This document shows, in pieces, positions 1 to 5,501 of a stretch of 7,663 nucleotides of DNA (position 1 is the stretch's first letter; each line of letters starts with the position of its first letter). This stretch comes from Hyphomicrobiales bacterium (GTDB taxonomy: Bacteria; Pseudomonadota; Alphaproteobacteria; Rhizobiales; JAUVMS01). The stretch covers positions 1-7,663 of the forward strand of contig JAUVMS010000150.1 in assembly GCA_030600135.1 (NCBI GenBank), read 5' to 3'. The notes under the pieces were generated by a model, which saw nothing but the letters and a program-made list of their open reading frames with translations, did not search any database and had not been told where the DNA came from. Made by a program: the position numbers and the translations under genes.

Positions 1-38
1 CCCTGGCCGACAAGATCATGGCAGAGAAGGTGCTCTAA
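1..38 (+). CDS. 3' end of an ETF beta (FixA-like) gene, partial
   Basis: The frame beginning at position 3 reads LADKIMAEKVL and ends at TAA 36-38. Only eleven codons are visible, so the assignment rests mostly on context. The stop overlaps the ATG of an ETF alpha-like reading frame (TAATG), an arrangement common where ETF beta precedes alpha, and it is the same junction used by the complete minus-strand etfB/etfA pair in this window. A charged C-terminal helix ending in Lys-Val-Leu/Ile is typical of ETF beta subunits. If correct, the product would be the AMP-binding subunit of a second ETF, distinct from the one at 2604-3353. The short visible stretch could belong to another gene. Confidence 0.5.
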   Translation, partial: LADKIMAEKVL

Positions 39-145
39 TGACGAATAAAGTATGGGTATACGTAGATCAATTCAAAGGCGAGGCACTGCCCGCCTCTTGG
101 GAAGCCGTTGCCGCAGGCCGAGCTAAAGCAAACCGCAGCGCTTGA
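38..145 (+). pseudogene. 5' fragment of an ETF alpha (FixB-like) gene, broken after ~28 codons
   Basis: The ATG at 38-40 opens a frame whose first residues (NKVWVYVDQFKGEALPASWE, then AVAAGRA) match the N-terminus of FixB/ETF-alpha proteins of the lineage that starts with a VWV(Y/F)-(E/D)Q pattern and a Ser/Ala-Xaa-Glu helix leading to GR-LAD. The match ends near codon 29 (about 124). The next residues, KANRSA, are unrelated and a TGA follows at 143-145. A complete ETF alpha has over 300 residues, so nearly all of it, including the FAD-binding C-terminal half, is missing. From about 111 onward another frame encodes TlpA. Three of the first nine codons are GTA and the stretch looks A+T-richer than its neighbours, so it may come from a different genome. 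It could be a true rearrangement or an assembly chimera. Confidence 0.65.
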
Positions 146-650
146 CGGGACGACAGGTTCGCTCAAATCACTGCTCAAGGGCGACATGATCAAGTTCGTG
201 GTTCGCCAGGCACCTGCAGATTTGGCCGATCTCGAATTTAAGACCGGAACGGGCGAAGATCGTAGGCTCTCTGAATGGCGGGGCAAACATGTGCTGCTCA
301 ATGTATGGGCGACCTGGTGTGCGCCATGCCTGAAGGAGATGCCTTCTCTCGACAACCTGAAACAGGCGCTCGGTGGTGAGCAATTTGACGTGGTTGCCAT
401 CAGCATCGATCGCGGCGGCCCTGAAAAGCCACGTAAGTTCTTCGAAAAAACCGGTCTCAAGAACCTCGAGTTGTTTCAGGACGCAAGTGTCAAGATTTCA
501 TCGGAACTCAAGGTGTTCGGCATGCCCACGACGCTGCTCATCAATGCCAATGGGCAAGAGATCGGGCGAATGGTCGGTCCGGCGGAGTGGGACAGCGAGG
601 AGGCGAAACAGCTGATCAATGCGGTTATCGGGACGCCCGCGAAGGGCTGA
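108..650 (+). CDS. tlpA: TlpA-family thiol:disulfide protein, N-terminally truncated
   Basis: A thioredoxin-fold protein of the TlpA/ResA type, which in the periplasm reduces disulfides, for example in cytochrome c or cytochrome oxidase CuA maturation. The redox motif WCAPC lies at residues 70-74, counting from a TTG codon at 108, inside the family string NVWATWCAPC-KEMP. The cis-proline loop is GMPTT, and GPAEWDSEEA near the C-terminus is typical of alphaproteobacterial TlpA. Only the two CxxC cysteines are present. Family members begin with a membrane anchor or signal peptide of roughly 30-40 residues; here that part is gone, replaced by ETF-alpha sequence in another frame. The TTG is simply the first possible start and has no convincing ribosome site. 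The ATG at 186, preceded by AGGG at 178-181, is the better internal start (154 residues, cytosolic). The gene converges on hbd, its usual neighbour, so the tlpA side of the join is in its native place. Confidence 0.85.
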   Translation: MPQAELKQTAALDGTTGSLKSLLKGDMIKFVVRQAPADLADLEFKTGTGEDRRLSEWRGKHVLLNVWATWCAPCLKEMPSLDNLKQALGGEQFDVVAISIDRGGPEKPRKFFEKTGLKNLELFQDASVKISSELKVFGMPTTLLINANGQEIGRMVGPAEWDSEEAKQLINAVIGTPAKG

Positions 651-658
651 AATTCTGC

Positions 659-673
659 GAGCGGGTTCCGCTC
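659..673. terminator. Possible hairpin between convergent tlpA and hbd
   Basis: GAGCGG (659-664) and CCGCTC (668-673) form a perfect 6 bp stem with a 3-base loop just after the tlpA stop codon. No run of T follows, so a strong intrinsic terminator is not shown. It lies in the 64 bp between two convergent genes, where a bidirectional terminator would be expected. Confidence 0.35.
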
Positions 674-679
674 TCATTC

Positions 680-697
680 CGGCAAGGACAATTGCCG
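680..697. terminator. Second hairpin between tlpA and hbd
   Basis: CGGCAA (680-685) pairs with TTGCCG (692-697) around a six-base loop. It sits between the first hairpin and the hbd stop at 715-717, on the side expected for termination of the minus-strand operon. No T tract is evident on either strand, so the function is tentative. Confidence 0.3.
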
Positions 698-714
698 TCC
701 GTTAGAAGATCACG

Positions 715-1626
715 CTAGCGCGTCGGGACTGGCGCTTCTCCGCGGTAATCGTAAAACCCACGATCTGACTTGCGGCCGATCCAACCTGCTTCGACGTATT
801 TCACGAGCAGCGGACAGGGGCGGTATTTGGAATCCGCCAGACCGTCATAGAGAACCTGCATCACCGACAAACAGACGTCGAGGCCAATGAAATCTGCAAG
901 CTCGAGCGGGCCCATGGGATGGTTGGCGCCGAGGCGCATCGCTTTGTCGATGGACTCCACCGTTCCGACGCCTTCATAGAGCGTGTAGACGGCCTCGTTG
1001 ATCATCGGCAGAAGGATACGGTTGACGATAAAGGCCGGAAAATCCTCGGCCACGGCAATGATCTTGCCGAGGCTCTCGACGAATTGACGACAGCACGCAA
1101 ACGCACCGTCTTCCGTGGCGATACCGCGAATAAGCTCGACCAACTGCATCAGCGGCACCGGATTCATAAAGTGCATGCCAATAAACTGCTCGGGGCGATC
1201 GGTCACGGATGCAAGACGTGTGATGGAGATCGATGATGTGTTTGTTGCGACCAGGGCCTCTGGCTTGAGATGGGGGCAAAGGTCGACAAATATGGCGCGC
1301 TTGATCTGCTCGTCCTCGGTCGCCGCTTCGATAACCAGATCCGAGTCGCCGAAATCCTCGAACGACTCGGCAAAGCCGATGCGGCCAAGTGTGGAGTTGG
1401 CATTCTCCTCGGTTATTATTCCGCGACCAACTTGGCGACCGAGATTGCGCTCGATGATCGCTAGCGCCCCATCAACACGCTCCTTGGAGAGGTCGTTGAG
1501 GCGAACATTGTAGCCCGCCAATGCGATTACATGGGCAATGCCGTTGCCCATTTGGCCTGCGCCGATGACGCCAACGGTGCGGATGCTCTCAGCTCCACCA
1601 CCTTTGCTCGTTTCGTTCGTCGCCAT
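715..1626 (-). CDS. hbd: 3-hydroxybutyryl-CoA (3-hydroxyacyl-CoA) dehydrogenase
   Basis: A 303-residue NAD-dependent enzyme that interconverts (S)-3-hydroxyacyl-CoA and 3-oxoacyl-CoA in the cytosol (beta-oxidation, butyrate/acetoacetyl-CoA metabolism). The Rossmann motif GAGQMG is at residues 22-27, and Asp45 at the end of the second strand favours NAD. The catalytic set of the family is visible: Ser131 in TNTSS, His152 in GMHFMNPVP and Glu164 in VELIRG, followed by FIVNRIL and the C-terminal HPMGPLELADFIGLD signature. The ATG start at 1626 has GGAG five bases upstream. It gives a 12-14 residue N-terminal tail longer than usual for the roughly 290-residue family. The gene follows etfA by 36 bp on the same strand and is probably cotranscribed with the ETF genes. 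Chain-length specificity cannot be read from the sequence. Confidence 0.93.
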   Translation of the reverse strand: MATNETSKGGGAESIRTVGVIGAGQMGNGIAHVIALAGYNVRLNDLSKERVDGALAIIERNLGRQVGRGIITEENANSTLGRIGFAESFEDFGDSDLVIEAATEDEQIKRAIFVDLCPHLKPEALVATNTSSISITRLASVTDRPEQFIGMHFMNPVPLMQLVELIRGIATEDGAFACCRQFVESLGKIIAVAEDFPAFIVNRILLPMINEAVYTLYEGVGTVESIDKAMRLGANHPMGPLELADFIGLDVCLSVMQVLYDGLADSKYRPCPLLVKYVEAGWIGRKSDRGFYDYRGEAPVPTR

Positions 1627-1662
1627 TTTCTCTCCAAAGAGCCGGTATCGAAGGTGACCCGG

Positions 1663-2604
1663 TTAGCCAGCGGCCTTGGCAAGCTCTGCCTCAAGTTGCG
1701 GCAAAGCCTCGAACAGATCTGCCACCAGGCCGTAGTCGGCCACCTGAAAAATCGGCGCCTCCTCATCCTTGTTGATTGCCACAATGACTTTCGAATCTTT
1801 CATGCCGGCGAGATGCTGGATCGCACCGGAGATGCCCACCGCGATATAGAGCTCGGGAGCCACGACCTTGCCTGTTTGACCCACTTGGTATTCGTTCGGA
1901 ACATAGCCGGCATCAACCGCGGCACGACTTGCGCCAACGGCCGCGTTCAAGAGATCCGCCACCTTCTCGAGCATGGCAAAGTTGTCGCCGGATTGCATTC
2001 CGCGACCACCAGAAATGACAATTTTGGCTGATGTCAGTTCAGGGCGATCGGACTGTGACAACTCCTCGCCAATGAACTTTGAGACGCCGACGGGCGCAGG
2101 CGCGGCAGCCTCCTCGATGGGCGCTGACCCACCGTCGCCAGCCGTCTGAAAGCCAGCCGTGCGAACGGTCACGACCTTCTTTACATCGCCCGACTGCACT
2201 GTCTGCATCGCGTTCCCAGCATAGATCGGACGCTCAAACGTATCGGAGGAAATGACTGCGGTAATGTCGGATATTTGGGCCACGTCGAGCATCGCGGCGA
2301 CGCGGGGCATGAAATTCTTACCGCTGTTGGTCGAGGCGGCAACGACCGCATCGTAGTTCGCCATCAGTGGCGTGATGAGTGCCGCCACCTCCTCTGCGAG
2401 TTGGTGCTCGAGATGGGGCGCCTCAACCAAGATAACCTTACCAGCGCCGGTGAGCCGTGTCGCTTCATCGGCAACAGCACGACAGCCATTACCTGCGACC
2501 AGTACGTGAACTTCGCCACCCATCTCGCCGGCAGCAGTTAGCGCTTTCGCCGTCGCCGCGCCCAGCGCCTCATTGTCGTGATCTGCAACGAGCAAGATAG
2601 CCAT
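1663..2604 (-). CDS. etfA: Electron transfer flavoprotein alpha subunit
   Basis: The 313-residue FAD-binding subunit of ETF, which accepts electrons from acyl-CoA dehydrogenases and delivers them to ETF:ubiquinone oxidoreductase. The N-terminal domain begins MAILLVADHDN. The C-terminal FAD domain carries the expected motifs: GGRGMQS at 199-205, GASRAAVDAGY at 224-234, QVGQTG at 240-245, GISGAIQH at 257-264 and the AINKD / FQVADYG loop at 277-292. This half is almost identical to the mitochondrial protein, which marks it as the group I (respiratory, non-bifurcating) type. The ATG at 2602-2604 overlaps the etfB TAA by one base, with a GGGGG ribosome-site-like stretch a few bases upstream, indicating translational coupling. 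Length is normal for the family and the reading frame is intact. Confidence 0.97.
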   Translation of the reverse strand: MAILLVADHDNEALGAATAKALTAAGEMGGEVHVLVAGNGCRAVADEATRLTGAGKVILVEAPHLEHQLAEEVAALITPLMANYDAVVAASTNSGKNFMPRVAAMLDVAQISDITAVISSDTFERPIYAGNAMQTVQSGDVKKVVTVRTAGFQTAGDGGSAPIEEAAAPAPVGVSKFIGEELSQSDRPELTSAKIVISGGRGMQSGDNFAMLEKVADLLNAAVGASRAAVDAGYVPNEYQVGQTGKVVAPELYIAVGISGAIQHLAGMKDSKVIVAINKDEEAPIFQVADYGLVADLFEALPQLEAELAKAAG

Positions 2605-3353
2605 TAAATTACCCCCGCCTCGTCCTTGAGCTTGGCAACCAGCTCGGCCACGCTTGCAACCCGCACGCCTGCGTCTCTCGCCGGCGGCTCGACCGTGTTC
2701 AAAACTTTGAGCCGGGGCGTAATGTCGACGCCATAATCGTCCGGGGCCTTGACATCGATCGGCTTCTTCTTCGCCTTCATGATGTTCGGCAGCGAGGCAT
2801 AGCGGGGTTCATTGAGCCGCAAATCCGTGGTCACGATCATCGGCATGTTGAGCTCGATGGTCTCAAGACCGCCATCCACTTCGCGTGTCACCCTGGCCGA
2901 ACCATCACCCAACTTGATTTTCGAAGCAAAGGTGCCTTGAGGCCAGCCGAGCATCGTAGCCAGCATCTGGCCGGTTTGATTACAATCATCATCGATCGCC
3001 TGCTTGCCAAGAATGACGAGTTCAGGCTTTTCCTCCTCGACGACGCCCTTCAGGAGTTTTGCGACGGCGAGCGGTTCGACCAACTCGTCGGTCTTGATGT
3101 GGATGCCACGATCAGCGCCCATGGCGAGGGCCGTGCGGATGGTCTCTTGGGCCTTTTCAGGACCAACCGAAACCGCAATGATTTCCTCGGCCTTGCCGGC
3201 TTCTTTCAGTCGGATCGCCTCTTCGACGGAAATCTCGTCGAAGGGATTCATCGACATCTTGACGTTGGCAAGCTCGACGCCCGATCCATCGGCCTTGACA
3301 CGTATCTTGACGTTGTAATCTACAACTCGCTTGACCGGCACGAGTATCTTCAT
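2604..3353 (-). CDS. etfB: Electron transfer flavoprotein beta subunit
   Basis: The 249-residue partner of etfA; it binds AMP structurally and carries the loop that docks onto acyl-CoA dehydrogenases. The sequence shows the N-terminus MKILVPVKRVVDYN, the nucleotide-binding GKQAIDDDCNQTGQM, and the recognition-loop signature DLRLNEPRYASLPNIMKAKKK, whose Leu in LNEPR is the anchor residue in the human protein. The open frame extends upstream to 3410. I chose the ATG at 3351-3353 because it gives the conserved N-terminus and has GGAG about ten bases upstream; the extra 19 residues resemble nothing in the family. It is the first gene of the etfB-etfA-hbd unit, with about 220 bp of non-coding DNA ahead of it. 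Confidence 0.97.
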   Translation of the reverse strand: MKILVPVKRVVDYNVKIRVKADGSGVELANVKMSMNPFDEISVEEAIRLKEAGKAEEIIAVSVGPEKAQETIRTALAMGADRGIHIKTDELVEPLAVAKLLKGVVEEEKPELVILGKQAIDDDCNQTGQMLATMLGWPQGTFASKIKLGDGSARVTREVDGGLETIELNMPMIVTTDLRLNEPRYASLPNIMKAKKKPIDVKAPDDYGVDITPRLKVLNTVEPPARDAGVRVASVAELVAKLKDEAGVI

Positions 3354-3451
3354 CGGCTTTGCGCTCCGCAGTCCCTCGGCAGTATTCTCGTTGTAACAAT
3401 CCGATTTCACATAGCCGACACAATCCCCGTGCGGCCAGGAAAGCCGTCGTC

Positions 3452-3469
3452 ATTTCGCAAGTGCGAAAT
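3452..3469. promoter_or_regulatory. Perfect palindrome upstream of etfB, candidate operator
   Basis: ATTTCGCA at 3452-3459 and TGCGAAAT at 3462-3469 are exact inverted repeats separated by AG. The site is about 100 bp before the etfB start and begins some 11 bp downstream of the candidate -10 element, where a repressor would block transcription. It could instead form a hairpin in the leader RNA. The cognate regulator is not identifiable here. Confidence 0.45.
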
Positions 3470-3480
3470 AAGCGTCGCGG

Positions 3481-3510
3481 ACCGTACTGCCGGGCGTTGC
3501 GTGGTGTCAA
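3481..3510 (-). promoter_or_regulatory. Candidate sigma70-type promoter for etfB-etfA-hbd
   Basis: On the minus strand a perfect -35 TTGACA (complement of 3505-3510) is followed, 18 bases on, by TACGGT (complement of 3481-3486), a weak -10 with three of six consensus bases. Alphaproteobacterial -10 elements are often weak. The transcript would have a leader of about 120 nt that contains the palindrome at 3452-3469. The remaining part of the 3354-3573 gap shows nothing recognisable. Confidence 0.35.
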
Positions 3511-3573
3511 TGTTTCGTTACATTTGGGCTTGCGCCGATGGTCAAATGCGGCGAACAGACGCAACTTCCTTGA

Positions 3574-4278
3574 TCAGATCTGACTGGGCGTCTGATCAAA
3601 AAGTTTGACGCCCGGCCGACGCATGATCAACACCAGGATAGCACCGGCAATTACGCCGCCGACATGAGCCCAAAAGGCAACCGCCGTCTGGGTCGGCAGC
3701 AAGGCGTTAACGAATTGCATGGCGATCCACGCGCCGAGTGCCCAAGCCGCAGTAATCCTAAGTGGTATGACGCGTGCAACGAGCACCCACATTCTTACTC
3801 GCGGATGCAGCATCAGATAGGCCGCCACCACGCCTGAGACAGCACCGCTGGCGCCGATCAAAGGCACATCGGGATTGTTGGTGACAAAGGTGTGGGTGAG
3901 CGCGGCAAGGACGCCGCATAGCAGATAGAAGATCAAGAACCGGACATGGCCGAGAGCGTCCTCGACGTTGTCGCCGAAGACCCACAGGAACGCCATGTTG
4001 CCGACCAGGTGAAGGATGTCGCCGTGAAGGAACATGTAGGTGATGAGGGTCCAGCGCTCGGGCAGGGGGAAGCCATCGAAGCGATCCGCTGGATTGGCAG
4101 ACCCTAGGCCCTCCGAGGTGAGTTCGCCCGGCACGACCGCAAAGCTGCCGACCATGCTCATATCCACAGCGCCAATGGTCATGAAGAAAACAACAACGTT
4201 GATCGCGATCAGGGCGACCGTGACGTACTGGAAGGGAATGGATTTCAGCGGATTGTAATCGTGGACTGGAAAAAACAC
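3574..4278 (-). CDS. Rhomboid family intramembrane serine protease
   Basis: A 234-residue integral membrane protease that cleaves transmembrane substrates within the bilayer. Counting from the GTG at 4276-4278, the catalytic dyad is Ser144 in GASGAVSG and His205 in WAHVGG. His90 and Asn94 in HLVGNMAFLW match the oxyanion residues of GlpG (HxxxN), and the preceding WTLITYMFLHG is the usual loop 1/TM2 entry. About six hydrophobic segments are visible: roughly 19-37, 84-101, 111-130, 143-157, 160-190 and 198-219. The open frame extends upstream to 4374, but the N-terminus FFPVHDYNPLK is where alphaproteobacterial rhomboids begin, and GGGGCG precedes this GTG by seven bases; the GTG at 4374 would add a poorly conserved 32-residue tail. 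It stands about 220 bp from etfB and 237 bp from the adenosyltransferase gene, so it is likely transcribed alone. Its substrate is unknown. Confidence 0.92.
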   Translation of the reverse strand: MFFPVHDYNPLKSIPFQYVTVALIAINVVVFFMTIGAVDMSMVGSFAVVPGELTSEGLGSANPADRFDGFPLPERWTLITYMFLHGDILHLVGNMAFLWVFGDNVEDALGHVRFLIFYLLCGVLAALTHTFVTNNPDVPLIGASGAVSGVVAAYLMLHPRVRMWVLVARVIPLRITAAWALGAWIAMQFVNALLPTQTAVAFWAHVGGVIAGAILVLIMRRPGVKLFDQTPSQI

Positions 4279-4370
4279 CTGAACGCCCCGTACGGCTAAA
4301 GCTAGTCGACCCCTACCACGATAACGCAGGCTCGGGGCATCATCTGTGCTCGTCGCGTCAGTCTGACATT

Positions 4371-4439
4371 TCACTCGCGTTATGTCAGCCCGAACGCGTT
4401 TGCATCAATTGCGCAACATTCGACGAACAATGCGAGTGA
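4371..4439. repeat. Inverted repeat flanking the rhomboid upstream region
   Basis: TCACTCGCGT (4371-4380) and ATGCGAGTGA (4430-4439) are complementary over ten positions with one G-T wobble, separated by 49 bp. The repeat encloses the candidate rhomboid promoter. It might be a pair of regulator half-sites, a looped hairpin, or chance. Confidence 0.3.
4379..4408 (-). promoter_or_regulatory. Candidate promoter for the rhomboid gene
   Basis: On the minus strand TTGATG (complement of 4403-4408) and CATAAC (complement of 4379-4384) are 18 bases apart; each has four of six consensus bases. It would produce a leader of roughly 95 nt before the GTG at 4278. Position fits, sequence support is modest. 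Confidence 0.28.
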
Positions 4440-4465
4440 GATGGCAATACTGTGATCTGGTCAAA

Positions 4466-4481
4466 CCTTGAGGCCCCAAGG
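4466..4481 (-). terminator. Weak hairpin downstream of the adenosyltransferase gene
   Basis: On the minus strand CCTTG and CAAGG form a 5 bp stem around a six-base loop, followed directly by TTT, some 35 bp after the stop codon at 4516-4518. The stem is short and the T run is only three bases, so it is at best a weak intrinsic terminator. Confidence 0.3.
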
Positions 4482-4515
4482 GCGGGCGGCACACGGTCAC
4501 ATGATCGAGGCCAAG

Positions 4516-5097
4516 TCAGCGGTTTTGACCGGGAACCCAAAGCGTATCGGCCTTGCCCTTGTCGTTGACGTAACGGCTGGCGACGAACAACAAGTCCGAC
4601 AGCCGATTAATATAGCGCAGCGCAGCATCGCTAACCGGTTCACTGTCGTCGGCGGCAAGCTCCACCATTAGACGTTCGGCCCGCCGGCAAACGGTGCGGG
4701 CAACATGCAGGCTGGCGGCCGCAATGCTGCCGCCTGGCAGAACAAAAGAACGCAGTGGCTCCAACTCGCTGTTCAACTTGTCGATCTCGCTCTCCAGGCG
4801 ATCGACTTGGGCGCCTGTGATCCTCAGTGGCTCGTACTCGAGCGGCACGCCTCGATCCGGCGTGCACAAGTCGGCGCCGAGATCAAAGAGGTCGTTTTGC
4901 ACGCGCGCCAGAATCTCCTCGACGACACTGGCGTCATCATCGATTTGCAGACGGGCAACGCCGATGGTTGCGTTCGTTTCGTCGACGGTGCCATAGGCGG
5001 CGATCCGGAGATCATGCTTGGCGACACGTTCGCCCGTACCAAGTGCCGTCGAGCCGTCGTCGCCCGTGCGGGTATATATTTTATTGAGTACGACCAT
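4516..5097 (-). CDS. Cob(I)alamin adenosyltransferase, PduO type
   Basis: A 193-residue cytosolic ATP:cob(I)alamin adenosyltransferase that transfers the adenosyl group from ATP to the reduced corrinoid, making coenzyme B12; databases often name it cob(I)yrinic acid a,c-diamide adenosyltransferase. The PduO-family landmarks are in order: ATP-binding KIYTRTGDDGSTALG at 6-20, GTVDETNA at 36-43, FVLPGG at 118-123, RTVCRRAER at 134-142 with the active-site arginines, and YINRLSDLLFVASRYVN at 162-178. Length is normal for the trimeric PduO family and unlike that of CobA/BtuR. The start at 5097 gives the conserved N-terminus; its ribosome site (GGCGAG) is weak. The product would supply adenosylcobalamin to enzymes such as methylmalonyl-CoA mutase, which fits the acyl-CoA genes nearby. 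From memory it is a regular neighbour of etfB in alphaproteobacteria. Confidence 0.94.
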   Translation of the reverse strand: MVVLNKIYTRTGDDGSTALGTGERVAKHDLRIAAYGTVDETNATIGVARLQIDDDASVVEEILARVQNDLFDLGADLCTPDRGVPLEYEPLRITGAQVDRLESEIDKLNSELEPLRSFVLPGGSIAAASLHVARTVCRRAERLMVELAADDSEPVSDAALRYINRLSDLLFVASRYVNDKGKADTLWVPGQNR

Positions 5098-5137
5098 GGT
5101 CTCGCCGGGAACTCTAGCAGGTTGTCAGAACAGCGCT

Positions 5138-5165
5138 AACCTAGTCGCAGGCCTGCCTGGGTCAA
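5138..5165 (-). promoter_or_regulatory. Candidate promoter for the adenosyltransferase, with a palindrome in the spacer
   Basis: On the minus strand TTGACC (complement of 5160-5165, five of six) is followed after 16 bases by TAGGTT (complement of 5138-5143, three of six). The spacer contains the perfect palindrome GCAGGCCTGC (5147-5156), a place where a regulator could act. The predicted leader is only about 35 nt. Confidence 0.3.
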
Positions 5166-5174
5166 GCGCCGTTT

Positions 5175-5187
5175 GCGTCACTGACGC
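5175..5187. terminator. Short hairpin after the twin-transmembrane gene
   Basis: GCGTC (5175-5179) and GACGC (5183-5187) form a 5 bp stem with a three-base loop, 25 bp downstream of the twin-transmembrane stop codon; AAAC follows on the minus strand, not T's. It may separate this gene from the adenosyltransferase, but intrinsic termination is not supported. Confidence 0.2.
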
Positions 5188-5211
5188 CTTCAGGGGGCGC
5201 CAGACGCCTGA

Positions 5212-5400
5212 TCACGAACCGAGATAAAGTGCCGCCAACAAGATGCAGATGGCAACGAACTGAAGCCCGACACGCCATCGCATGAGCTTTTGGCTGAGGT
5301 TGGCGCTACCGCCACGCAGCATGTTCCAAAGACCGAGAAGCAGGACGATGGCGACGGCAGCCACTGCAAATGGCGTAAGCGCGTAAAAAAAGTCACCCAT
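5212..5400 (-). CDS. Twin-transmembrane Hig1-like small membrane protein
   Basis: A 62-residue inner-membrane protein with two hydrophobic helices at about 8-26 and 46-60 joined by a basic loop. The loop contains QKLMRWRVGLQ at 37-47, an exact match to the QX3RXRX3Q motif of the Hig1 family, whose mitochondrial members (Rcf1/HIGD) modulate cytochrome c oxidase and respiratory supercomplexes. The WNMLRGGS segment at 25-32 also fits bacterial twin-transmembrane proteins. I expect it to face the cytoplasm with the basic loop (positive-inside rule). Ahead of the ATG there is only a weak AGAG sequence as ribosome site. It lies upstream of the adenosyltransferase on the same strand, separated by 114 bp. 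Role in bacteria is inferred, not established. Confidence 0.85.
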   Translation of the reverse strand: MGDFFYALTPFAVAAVAIVLLLGLWNMLRGGSANLSQKLMRWRVGLQFVAICILLAALYLGS

Positions 5401-5501
5401 TGATTTACTCTAACAGATATCCACGGCCGCCAGCGAAGTTGCCGCGGTCGGCCATGAGCTTGCATGATCAAGAAGCACGGCGAGATTGCATCGTTTTCAT
5501 A

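Noticed and set aside
1..145. Interpretation of the left end as an insertion-sequence or phage boundary
   Set aside because: No terminal inverted repeat, target duplication, integrase or transposase sequence is visible; a plain join of two genes explains what is seen.
1531..2031. Plus-strand reading frame of 166 codons spanning the hbd/etfA boundary
   Set aside because: Crosses two solid minus-strand genes and has no domain features.
2937..3608. Long plus-strand reading frame (223 codons) across etfB and its upstream region
   Set aside because: It is antisense to a clearly real etfB with human-like motifs; the translation has no recognisable domain and is a by-product of G+C-rich codon structure.
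5183..5209. Direct repeat GACGCCT at 5183-5189 and 5203-5209
   Set aside because: Only seven bases in G+C-rich DNA and two copies; expected by chance and not flanking any mobile element.
5098..5211. Possible cobalamin riboswitch upstream of the adenosyltransferase
   Set aside because: The leader is short and I find no B12-box-like sequence or supporting multi-helix layout; only a small hairpin and a promoter-like pair.
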